From an uncultured Eubacterium sp. (lineage in GTDB: Bacteria > Bacillota_A > Clostridia > Lachnospirales > Lachnospiraceae): DNA of 13,749 nt. The stretch's first letter is position 1. Every line of letters starts with the position of its first letter. The DNA lies in the NCBI GenBank assembly GCA_947653505.1, contig CANTHI010000029.1, positions 1 to 13,749 on the forward strand, in the 5' to 3' direction. The notes under the pieces are model-generated. The model was not told the DNA's origin. It searched no databases and saw only the letters and a program-made list of their open reading frames with translations. Shown in pieces: positions 1 through 6,654 of the stretch. The translations under genes were made by a program, and so were the position numbers.

Positions 1-61
1 CAAAAAACATATTAAAATCTTTTTCAAAAAGTTCTTGACATATCACCAGAATGCTCCACTT

Positions 62-185
62 TCATACTATGTCAAAACCGGCTCTCAGAAACTCATACTA
101 CGTCAAAATCGGCCCTCAGAAACTCATACTACGTCAAAACCGGCCCTCAGAAACTCATACTACGTCAAAACCGGCTCTCAGAAAC
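62..185. repeat. Four tandem 31-bp repeats
   Basis: Four head-to-tail copies of a 31-bp unit start at 62, 93, 124 and 155. Each begins TCATACTAYGTC and ends CTCAGAAAC, with no spacer between copies. The copies differ only at unit positions 9, 17 and 22, and every difference is a C/T transition, so the array is recent or kept homogeneous. A unit of 31 is not a multiple of three, so the array is unlikely to be coding. I see no strong hairpin inside a unit. The interval 1-379 has no gene: it holds this array, the 15-bp repeats, a decayed copy and a terminator. A TTGACA at 35-40 lies upstream but has no matching -10 box. The function is unknown. Confidence 0.93.
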
Positions 186-190
186 CTTAA

Positions 191-260
191 AAACTGATGA
201 AATTAAAACTGATGAAATTAAAGCTAATGGAATAAAAACTGATGAAGTAAAAACTGACAG
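191..260. repeat. 15-bp repeat block, pentapeptide-like (KTDEI)
   Basis: About 4.7 units of 15 bp lie at 191-205, 206-220, 221-235, 236-250 and 251-260. Units one, two and four are close to AAACTGATGAAATTA, while unit three has diverged. Read on the plus strand in the frame starting at 191, the units give KTDEI, KTDEI, KANGI, KTDEV and KTDSS, followed by TAA at 265-267. A TAA at 188-190 directly precedes the block in the same frame and there is no usable start codon, so it is not an intact gene. It could be a remnant of a repeat-rich coding sequence or a plain minisatellite whose period happens to be a multiple of three. Confidence 0.85.
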
Positions 261-271
261 CTCCTAAGAAA

Positions 272-291
272 TCATACCTTGTCACGAACCG
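272..291. repeat. Decayed outlying copy of the 31-bp repeat
   Basis: The segment starting TCATAC at 272 matches about 14 of the first 20 positions of the 31-bp unit and, like the true copies, is preceded by an AGAAA-type sequence. It is out of register with the array, being 210 bp from the first copy. It may be an older copy separated from the rest by expansion of the 15-bp block. Chance similarity cannot be excluded. Confidence 0.4.
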
Positions 292-309
292 CAAAAACTA
301 ATCAATGGA

Positions 310-349
310 AAAACCGTATGACCGGCGCCATGACTGATCATACGGTTTT
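310..349 (-). terminator. Rho-independent terminator after the GH43 gene
   Basis: AAAACCGTATGA at 310-321 pairs perfectly with TCATACGGTTTT at 338-349, giving a 12-bp stem with a 16-nt loop. Read on the minus strand, the stem begins about 30 nt after the GH43 stop codon and ends in a run of five U. On the plus strand it also ends in four T, so it may stop transcription in both directions and insulate the repeat region from the enzyme gene. Confidence 0.8.
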
Positions 350-379
350 CTTCAAATAACTTCCAGTCTGATACCGGAT

Positions 380-2977
380 TTATTTCGCAGATTTCTGATA
401 TGCCGAACGTACCTCATCTGGTGTAAATACGCCGTTGTATACTTTTACAAGATCAAATTTACCGCCGCGCACGTCTTCATCATTCCAGATATGTCCGGAA
501 CCTACCAGTACATCTGTCGCATTCTGGATGCATGCATCATTTGCTTTGTTAAAGCATCCGCTGATATCCTTTGCGTCTTCTGCGACAAGCTCCCCGTCCA
601 GATATACCCGGATTCCTTTTGTGCCAGCCGAATACATCACCATATGCCACTCGTCTGCCGGAACCAGTTTATTCCCAAATGCGTCGCTGTAATCTGTCGC
701 ATTGATACGGCCGATCAGATTTGCACCGATTCTCGTCATCGGATATGCCGCCTTTGCATCTGCTTCGAACAATGCACTATGCTCAAACGTATCTTTGGAA
801 AGATTCACCCACATACTTACCGTATAGCCCGCGTCTGTGACGTCTTTAAACGTATCTGCCGGCAGTCTTAAGTAATTGACTCCTTTGGCGCCTGCTTCAT
901 TTTCAATCTGCAGTACTTTCCCTCTTACCGGATCGTCCACAACTTTTGCACTGCCTTCCAGCACCGCGTCTTTGCCTTCTCCTGTCTTACTCCAGCCTTT
1001 CACGCCTGTCCCGGAAGTATTGTTGAAATTATATCCATAGATCATTAACGGTTTTGCGTATACGTTTACTTTAAACTCTTTTTTCTTTGTCGCGGTACCG
1101 TATGTAACCTCTGCCGTTAGCGTAACCTCCTGCGTGGTCTTTTGGGATGTTACTTCACCCTGCGCGGAAATAACGTCCGGACTGCTGGATGTCCAGGCAA
1201 CCTTCGCACCGCTTAATTCTGCCGGAAGCGTGATTTTTTCTCTGGTTGCTGCTGGTACGGTAATTCTGGATGTAATCACTTCTGCAACCTTTTCGTCCGA
1301 AGCTTCCAGCATACTGCCCCAGACAGATTTGTTGTTATTGCCGATCGCCGTAAAGGTCATTGCTTTTGTATTCAGGTCTGTCGTCTGTTCAAAGAAGACA
1401 CCCTTGTACACATCTTTGCCAAGTGTCAGTGTTACATAATCATAACCGTTGCCGGAATCTGTCTTTTTCCATGTGCCTGTCTCATCACCGGATACAGTGC
1501 CGTCTGCATGCAGCACTACGATCTCATTTTCAATCATGCTGCCGTCTTTTTCGCCGTCGCCGTGGTTGATAAATTCATATGTACCGGTTACTTTATCGTC
1601 CGCATAATTTGCGATCGCTTCGTTGCGGTTTTCGTACACAGCTGTTACCGGCCATGCATCTTCGTTCATAAACTGCTGGCGTACCCTGACTTCGTGAAAT
1701 TCAGTGCCTTCGTCAAATCTCTGATGGGATACGAGATAACGGGCGCCGTCTGTATCAATCAGCGCAGAGTTATGTCCTGCCGCGCAGTAACCGCGCTGGT
1801 TATAAAACGCATAGTTGCCGATAAGCTTGATTCCATATTTATAAGTATCCTCTGAGCTATTCTTCGCTTCGTTGCCTGCGGCATCCACATACGGGCCTGT
1901 CACATTTTTGGAACGGAACAGCCGCATATTATAGCCACCTGTTCTGGTCAGTCCGCCATATGTCTCATACAGATAATAATAACCGGATTTTTCGTCATAG
2001 GTAATATATGGCGCTTCACCGGATGCAAGGTTATCGCCTGTCGGATTGCCGCCTGCAATATGGATCCCGTAATAACGGTCAATCCGGTTGCCGGATGCCG
2101 CATCTGTACCGTCTGTGCCCGGGTATATTGCAAGGCCAGTCTTTGGATCGATTTCCAGCATAAATAATCCACCAGACCAGGAACCATAAGACATATATAT
2201 TTTTCCGTCTGTTGCTTTTATGATCGCAGGATCAATACAATTTGGCGCTACTGCATTGTTAAAATCACCATTTTCTTTAAACCAGTCATCACTGACTGCA
2301 TCAATACCACCGTTCCTGGAACCCTTTTCAATCAGCTCTTTAAAATTCAGATAATCATTATCCCATTTTGTATCTCTCTTGCTGTTGCCGTCAGTGCCTT
2401 CTTTGGATGTCATACCAGAATACACAAGCGTGTCCAGATGTGCGTAAGGTCCTTCGATCGTTTTGGATGCCGCCACACCGATACAGGAGCGTCTCCATGT
2501 GGAAGATGCCGTATAATACATCAGCCATGCACCCTTGGAACCATCTTCCCATTCATAAGCTTCATCCCAGAATACATCCGGTGCCCAGACTGCCAGCTTG
2601 GATTCCGTTGCTGCACAGTCCCCATCATCATAACCAGCCCAGCGGAAAGACTCCGCAAAATTTTCTACTACATTTCCATAAATCGGATCGTCTTTACCAG
2701 CCAGCGGGAACTCATAATCTTTTGCAATCTGGGTCCAGTTTACAAGATCATCCGATTTTGCTGTCGCCATATGCGATCCAAACACATAATAGGTACCCGT
2801 CTGCGGATCTTTGACAATGGATGGATCATGCACGGTTACTCTTTTAACATCTTCTGTCTTTGTCTCCGTCGCAATTGTTTTTTCCGCCCATACGATCTGC
2901 GGCGTGCAGACAGCGCCTGCTGCCAGCATCACAGACATTGCTCCCGCTAATAAACGGGAATACGTTTTCTTTTTCAT
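380..2977 (-). CDS. Secreted GH43 arabinanase-like glycoside hydrolase
   Basis: This 865-residue exported enzyme is predicted to hydrolyse alpha-1,5-arabinan, the side chain of pectin. Residues 1-31 form a signal peptide with likely cleavage after VWA. The GH43 five-bladed propeller spans about 45-450. Its visible catalytic set is D51 (VHDPSIV, base), D249 (CIDPAI, pKa modulator) and E321 (SGEAPY, acid). H402 (AGHNSAL) sits where Abn2-type arabinanases hold a metal-binding histidine. The spacing between D51 and D249 is longer than I recall for Abn2, suggesting an insertion around 185-245. A beta-rich arabinanase C-terminal domain (about 455-558), an atrophied bacterial Ig domain (565-640) and a LamG/concanavalin-like domain (645-860) follow. 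There is no LPXTG, SLH or dockerin, so it is probably released or held by carbohydrate binding. AAGGGAG at 2989-2995 lies 11 nt upstream of the ATG. The GH43 family is firm; the substrate is inferred. Confidence 0.9.
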   Translation of the reverse strand: MKKKTYSRLLAGAMSVMLAAGAVCTPQIVWAEKTIATETKTEDVKRVTVHDPSIVKDPQTGTYYVFGSHMATAKSDDLVNWTQIAKDYEFPLAGKDDPIYGNVVENFAESFRWAGYDDGDCAATESKLAVWAPDVFWDEAYEWEDGSKGAWLMYYTASSTWRRSCIGVAASKTIEGPYAHLDTLVYSGMTSKEGTDGNSKRDTKWDNDYLNFKELIEKGSRNGGIDAVSDDWFKENGDFNNAVAPNCIDPAIIKATDGKIYMSYGSWSGGLFMLEIDPKTGLAIYPGTDGTDAASGNRIDRYYGIHIAGGNPTGDNLASGEAPYITYDEKSGYYYLYETYGGLTRTGGYNMRLFRSKNVTGPYVDAAGNEAKNSSEDTYKYGIKLIGNYAFYNQRGYCAAGHNSALIDTDGARYLVSHQRFDEGTEFHEVRVRQQFMNEDAWPVTAVYENRNEAIANYADDKVTGTYEFINHGDGEKDGSMIENEIVVLHADGTVSGDETGTWKKTDSGNGYDYVTLTLGKDVYKGVFFEQTTDLNTKAMTFTAIGNNNKSVWGSMLEASDEKVAEVITSRITVPAATREKITLPAELSGAKVAWTSSSPDVISAQGEVTSQKTTQEVTLTAEVTYGTATKKKEFKVNVYAKPLMIYGYNFNNTSGTGVKGWSKTGEGKDAVLEGSAKVVDDPVRGKVLQIENEAGAKGVNYLRLPADTFKDVTDAGYTVSMWVNLSKDTFEHSALFEADAKAAYPMTRIGANLIGRINATDYSDAFGNKLVPADEWHMVMYSAGTKGIRVYLDGELVAEDAKDISGCFNKANDACIQNATDVLVGSGHIWNDEDVRGGKFDLVKVYNGVFTPDEVRSAYQKSAK

Positions 2978-3006
2978 AGTTACCAGTTCTCCCTTCGCTT
3001 GTTTTA

Positions 3007-3050
3007 TTTACATTTATGTAAACTATTTTAGCTTCAATTAAAGTGTACAA
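3007..3050 (-). promoter_or_regulatory. Possible promoter and palindromic operator of the GH43 gene
   Basis: A 16-bp perfect palindrome, TTTACATTTATGTAAA, lies at 3007-3022 upstream of the GH43 gene. A weak promoter candidate on the minus strand has TTGTAC at 3045-3050 as -35 and AATAGT at 3022-3027 as -10, with a 17-nt spacer. That would place the palindrome over the transcription start, as expected for a repressor site. The sequence AATTGTAC also resembles one half of the Bacillus AraR operator, but the other half is poor. The palindrome is seen directly; the regulatory role is inference. Confidence 0.35.
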
Positions 3051-3153
3051 TTTCTTGCGCAGGAATGCAATAGTTATTTTACACTTTGTATATTCTATCT
3101 AATTTCGTCGGGAGAGTTTTGTGCACTATGTTACCCATTATTTACATATCGTA

Positions 3154-4089
3154 TTATCTGAGTACTTCTGTCAGAAACCAGTCCGCATTTTTCCAAAAGA
3201 TTTTTTCTGTCATGACTTTCCCAAATGCCCGCTCCATCTCTTCCCAAAGATACGGTATGGACTGTACGCCTTCAATTCCACGCACCATCTGCGGACCACA
3301 GCCGTCAAAGTCACCGCCCAGCGCCAGTATCTCCCCGCCACCCAGCGCCAGCACCGCATCCAGATGCCCAAGCAGCTGTGCCACATCCGGATCCGGCTGT
3401 TTTGCGACAAATTCCTTATAAAAATTGATCCCAAGCAGTCCGTTTCTGGCGATCAGCTCCCGGATATGCTCCCTGTTCAGATTGCGCGGATGTGCGCAGA
3501 CCTCCCGTACATCGGAATGCGACGCCAGCACCGGGGAGCTGGTCAGTCCAAGCACATCATCCACTCCCTGGTCTGATAAATGCGACAGATCCAGCACAAT
3601 CTGCTGGCTTGCCAGCTTTTTCACAAGCATGCGGCCTTCTTTTGTCAGCCCCTTTTCCTGTCCGGATACAGCGCCGCAGCCATACAGATTTTCATAATTC
3701 CACGAAAGCGCCGCAAACCGGAATCCAAGATCGCGGATCTGTTCCACCATCGTTCCCATGACCGATACATCCTCCACAGATAAAAAAATTGCCGCCTTTC
3801 CCTGTGCGTGTGCCTTTTTCATATCCTCCGCATTCTGGCACCATACAGCATATGCAGACTGTTCCAGCATCAGCTGCAGCGCACGCTCGTACAGCTTTTG
3901 AAAGACAGCTTCTGTCTGCGCCTGTGCTTTTTGTATTTCGTTCTGATCGTGCCAGATCGCAAAAATCTGTGTATAATGATCCGCAAAGCTACGAACCCTT
4001 GCCAGATCCAGACAGCAGGTGTTGTGCATCAGATTCTCCGGTTCCGGTATCTGCGTCAGTGTATCAGCGTGACAATCATAATAATTCAT
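3154..4089 (-). CDS. Peptidase M19 (membrane dipeptidase family)
   Basis: This 311-residue zinc dipeptidase belongs to the M19 (renal dipeptidase-like) family, whose members cleave dipeptides, including some with D-residues. The metal and active-site residues are all present in order: H7 and D9 (DCHADT), E106 (LSVEDV), H170 (LDLSH), H191 (ASHSD), R202 (HPRN) and D260 (GGDFDG). Length is normal for bacterial members. It has no signal peptide or membrane segment, so it should be cytoplasmic despite the family name. The start is supported by GGGAGGAG at 4096-4103, six nt upstream. It ends 176 nt before the GH43 start and I see no good terminator between them, so read-through into GH43 is possible. 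Likely roles are peptide nutrition or turnover of wall peptides; nothing in the sequence fixes the substrate. Confidence 0.93.
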   Translation of the reverse strand: MNYYDCHADTLTQIPEPENLMHNTCCLDLARVRSFADHYTQIFAIWHDQNEIQKAQAQTEAVFQKLYERALQLMLEQSAYAVWCQNAEDMKKAHAQGKAAIFLSVEDVSVMGTMVEQIRDLGFRFAALSWNYENLYGCGAVSGQEKGLTKEGRMLVKKLASQQIVLDLSHLSDQGVDDVLGLTSSPVLASHSDVREVCAHPRNLNREHIRELIARNGLLGINFYKEFVAKQPDPDVAQLLGHLDAVLALGGGEILALGGDFDGCGPQMVRGIEGVQSIPYLWEEMERAFGKVMTEKIFWKNADWFLTEVLR

Positions 4090-4136
4090 CTTATGCTCCT
4101 CCCTTTTCTTCCCGCTTTACTTTAAATGTAACTATT

Positions 4137-4145
4137 ATCATACCA
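4137..4145 (-). promoter_or_regulatory. Extended -10 promoter of the M19 dipeptidase gene
   Basis: On the minus strand this reads TGGTATGAT, an extended -10 element (TGN plus TATGAT, five of six matches to TATAAT). No clear -35 box lies at the usual distance, as is common for extended -10 promoters. It would give an untranslated leader of about 40 nt ending in a strong ribosome binding site. Confidence 0.5.
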
Positions 4146-4187
4146 CAAAAACACATCCGCCGGCATTCGAATTTTGTCGTTTTCATC

Positions 4188-4218
4188 TTTACAAATTTCC
4201 AGATTCTGCCGATATAAT
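4188..4218 (+). promoter_or_regulatory. Sigma-A-type promoter of the EAL-protein gene
   Basis: TTTACA at 4188-4193 (five of six matches to the -35 consensus) and a perfect TATAAT at 4213-4218 are separated by 19 nt, slightly long. The start of transcription would be about 80 nt before the coding start. With the minus-strand -10 at 4137-4145 this makes the 4090-4307 interval a divergent promoter region. I found no c-di-GMP riboswitch motif in it. Confidence 0.5.
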
Positions 4219-4292
4219 AATGAAAAACTATCGTCCGATATTCCTATATACCAATATCAGAATCTGTCAAAATTTCAACCAGAAAGATCCAA

Positions 4293-4298
4293 AAGGAG
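4293..4298 (+). promoter_or_regulatory. Ribosome binding site that fixes a TTG start
   Basis: AAGGAG lies nine nt upstream of TTG at 4308. The first in-frame ATG (4359, residue 18) falls at the edge of the first membrane helix and has no comparable site. The TTG is therefore the better start and may hold expression low. Confidence 0.7.
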
Positions 4299-4307
4299 AG
4301 GAACGTC

Positions 4308-6530
4308 TTGCCATCAAGCCTGAAATTCAAATTCAAATTTAAAATCCAGCACTATGTAATGCTGACAGCTGCCCTGATCATTATGATTGCCACAAGATAC
4401 ACTTCCGGGCGGATCTGGGACAGGCTGCAGTTTCAGATCGAAGATACTTTGCAGATTGTCAGCCGCCAGAATACGCTCACAGCGAAAAACGAGCTGCACG
4501 CCAAACAGGATTTCCTGTACAGCGTCGCGAAACAGCTCCCAGGCAATCCGGCAGCAAAAAAAGATCATGTGCTTAAGCTTCTGCAGCCGTTTACCGCTAT
4601 TTATAACGTCAAACGGTTTGGTTTTGCCGATCCAAACGGAAACGCTTATACGACGGATGGTTACACGGCTGACCTTTCCGGACAGGATTTTTTTGAAGCC
4701 GGCCTGCAGGGCAGATCGTATATTACCGATATCCGTGAGGATGACATTACAAAACCGGAACCGATCAACGTATTCAGCGTTCCGGTCTACCATCAGAACG
4801 GCAATATAATCTCCGGCGTACTGTTTGCGACTTACCGCACGACGACCTTTAACGACCTGCTGGATGTAAAATGCTTTGATGGAAAGGGCTACTCCTGCAT
4901 TATCAAGCAGAGCGGCCAGATTGTGATGGCAGCAAGACATTCTCCATTTTATAACAACAAAAATATCTTCTATACCATGCGCAATATGAACAGTAACAAT
5001 CATTCCAGCATTGCAGAAATGCAAAAGCATCTGGAGCAGAACGATTCCGGCATGACTACCTGTGACCTGAAAGGCAGCCATTACATTTATTATATGCCTC
5101 TGGACTCTGCCATTACGGATGCCCAGTGGTACATCCTGACGATCGTTCCTGCCAGCGTCCTGACCGAACATCTGAATCAGGTCTTCCATTATGTCAGGCT
5201 GCTGCTTGCCATTCTTATAATCGTACTGATCACCGCGTTTTTGTACTATTTTTATACTTACTGGGCACAGAAAAAACAGCTGACGACGCTGGCATACATC
5301 GATCCCCTGACCGGCGGCGCCAATTATGCAAGCTTTAAAGCAGACATGCAGAAAAAAAAGGGAATTTCGGGCTATCTGATTTCGACTGATATATATGAAT
5401 TTCGTATTATTAACAATATCTGCGGTGTACAGAAAGGAAATGAGGTCTTACAGCATGTGTGGCAGATACTATGCAGCCATCTGGACGGGCAGGAGCTGGC
5501 TGCCCATATTCATGCAGACCGTTTTATCCTTTTCTGGACAGATGAAAAGACCACATCCCTGGCAGAACGGATCACACAGCTGAATGAATCCATCGCACAG
5601 CTGGCGGCACAGCTGCATACACCCCGCATCCAGCTGTATCTGGGCGTCTATCATACCGATACCCCGGAGCAGACAGAGGAAGGCTATGGCTGCGCCAATC
5701 AGGCAAAACATGCGGTCAGGACACGGATGGACAAAAATTACTCTCTCTATGAAGAGATCGATTTTCAGCAGTGGCTGGATCAGCATAAGCTGGAGGATGG
5801 TTTTGAGGAAGCCATCCAGAATCACCGTTTTGAAATCTGGTACCAGCCAAAATACAGTACCAAAGACCAGAATATCGTCAGCGCCGAAGCACTGGTGCGC
5901 TGGCGTGATGCCGACGGAAGTCTGATCCCGCCTTACCGGTTTATCCCTCTGTTTGAGCAAAACGGCATGATCTCCGTATTGGACGAATACGTATTTGACG
6001 CCGTCTGCGCACAGCAGAAGACCTGGCAGGAAGAAGGAAAGCATGTGCTTCCGGTGTCTGTCAATATCTCCCGGTCCAGCCTGTACTATTCGGCCATTGT
6101 GGAAAAATACGCATCCATTTTAAACAGCTACGGGCTGCCTGCACAAAACATCCAGCTGGAGATCACGGAAAGCGCCGCTGTCGATAATTCGGAAATCATA
6201 ACACTGATCGAACAGTTCCACGAGATCGGCTTTCATCTGCTGCTGGACGATTTTGGCACCGGCTATTCCTCGCTGTCCACACTCAACCAGATGCACTTTG
6301 ATACTTTAAAGCTGGACAAGAGCCTGGTTGACCATATTGGTGACACGAATGGGGAAAAGCTGTTGTATTATATTATTAAGCTGGCACAAAGTCTGGGACT
6401 GAGAATTACTGCAGAAGGCGTGGAAGATCAGAATCAGTTTGAATTTTTGCAAAAGCTGTCATGTGACGATATTCAGGGGTATTATTTTTCAAAGCCGCTG
6501 CCGTCGGGGGAGTATGCGGCGCTTTTGTAA
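4308..6530 (+). CDS. Membrane Cache protein with degenerate GGDEF and intact EAL (c-di-GMP phosphodiesterase)
   Basis: This 740-residue membrane receptor is predicted to break down the second messenger c-di-GMP. Order: short basic-aromatic leader (LKFKFKFK), membrane helix about 16-31, extracytoplasmic dCache-like sensor about 35-290, membrane helix about 295-318, GGDEF-fold domain about 325-480, EAL domain about 490-740. The GGDEF signature is replaced by HADRF (402-406), so this half should not make c-di-GMP, though it may still bind nucleotide and act allosterically. The EAL half keeps the residues expected for catalysis: E527 (AEALVRW), N586, E618, D647-D648 (LLDDFGTGYSS), K668, E703 (AEGVE) and Q723. 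The gene stands alone between divergent and convergent neighbours, with its own promoter. The nearby chemoreceptors suggest a role in the switch between motile and sessile states; the ligand is unknown. Confidence 0.93.
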   Translation: MPSSLKFKFKFKIQHYVMLTAALIIMIATRYTSGRIWDRLQFQIEDTLQIVSRQNTLTAKNELHAKQDFLYSVAKQLPGNPAAKKDHVLKLLQPFTAIYNVKRFGFADPNGNAYTTDGYTADLSGQDFFEAGLQGRSYITDIREDDITKPEPINVFSVPVYHQNGNIISGVLFATYRTTTFNDLLDVKCFDGKGYSCIIKQSGQIVMAARHSPFYNNKNIFYTMRNMNSNNHSSIAEMQKHLEQNDSGMTTCDLKGSHYIYYMPLDSAITDAQWYILTIVPASVLTEHLNQVFHYVRLLLAILIIVLITAFLYYFYTYWAQKKQLTTLAYIDPLTGGANYASFKADMQKKKGISGYLISTDIYEFRIINNICGVQKGNEVLQHVWQILCSHLDGQELAAHIHADRFILFWTDEKTTSLAERITQLNESIAQLAAQLHTPRIQLYLGVYHTDTPEQTEEGYGCANQAKHAVRTRMDKNYSLYEEIDFQQWLDQHKLEDGFEEAIQNHRFEIWYQPKYSTKDQNIVSAEALVRWRDADGSLIPPYRFIPLFEQNGMISVLDEYVFDAVCAQQKTWQEEGKHVLPVSVNISRSSLYYSAIVEKYASILNSYGLPAQNIQLEITESAAVDNSEIITLIEQFHEIGFHLLLDDFGTGYSSLSTLNQMHFDTLKLDKSLVDHIGDTNGEKLLYYIIKLAQSLGLRITAEGVEDQNQFEFLQKLSCDDIQGYYFSKPLPSGEYAALL

Positions 6531-6554
6531 TAGAACGTTATTATAGTGGCTATA

Positions 6555-6615
6555 CGGACACCGGATGAGGGAAGCGGACCTGTTTCATTGTTCCGGTTCC
6601 CTCATCCGGCGTCCG
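6555..6615. repeat. Long inverted repeat between convergent genes
   Basis: The arms 6555-6573 and 6597-6615 pair at 18 of 19 positions, around a core of CCGGATGAGGGAA. After one mismatch, four more pairs (6575-6578 with 6592-6595) extend the stem to 22 pairs with a loop of about 13 nt. The single mismatch (6560 with 6610) is A-C in plus-strand RNA but a tolerated G-U in minus-strand RNA. Neither side is followed by a U run, so it is not a canonical intrinsic terminator. A small TATAG-TGG-CTATA inverted repeat abuts it at 6542-6554. It may end or protect the convergent transcripts, or be a small mobile-repeat remnant. Confidence 0.85.
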
Positions 6616-6654
6616 ACAGGCCAATAGGTACAGCTTCTCATACTCCGGAAAAGT

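Noticed and set aside
35..40. TTGACA as a promoter -35 box
   Set aside because: No acceptable -10 box lies 16-19 nt downstream; the nearest candidate is about 24 nt away.
62..185. CRISPR array
   Set aside because: The repeat copies abut each other with no variable spacers, and no cas gene is nearby.
191..267. Small plus-strand gene for a KTDEI-repeat peptide
   Set aside because: A stop codon lies immediately before it in frame, and it has no start codon or ribosome binding site.
3040..3087. Inverted repeat AAAGTGTA/TACACTTT as a terminator for the dipeptidase gene
   Set aside because: The arms are only eight bp with a 32-nt loop, A/T-rich, and lack a following U run.
4090..4307. c-di-GMP riboswitch upstream of the EAL gene
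   Set aside because: I could not find the conserved GEMM core or its paired stems in this region.
4314..5189. 291-residue minus-strand open frame
   Set aside because: It is antisense to the Cache-GGDEF-EAL gene, whose domains are clear, and it has no recognisable protein features.
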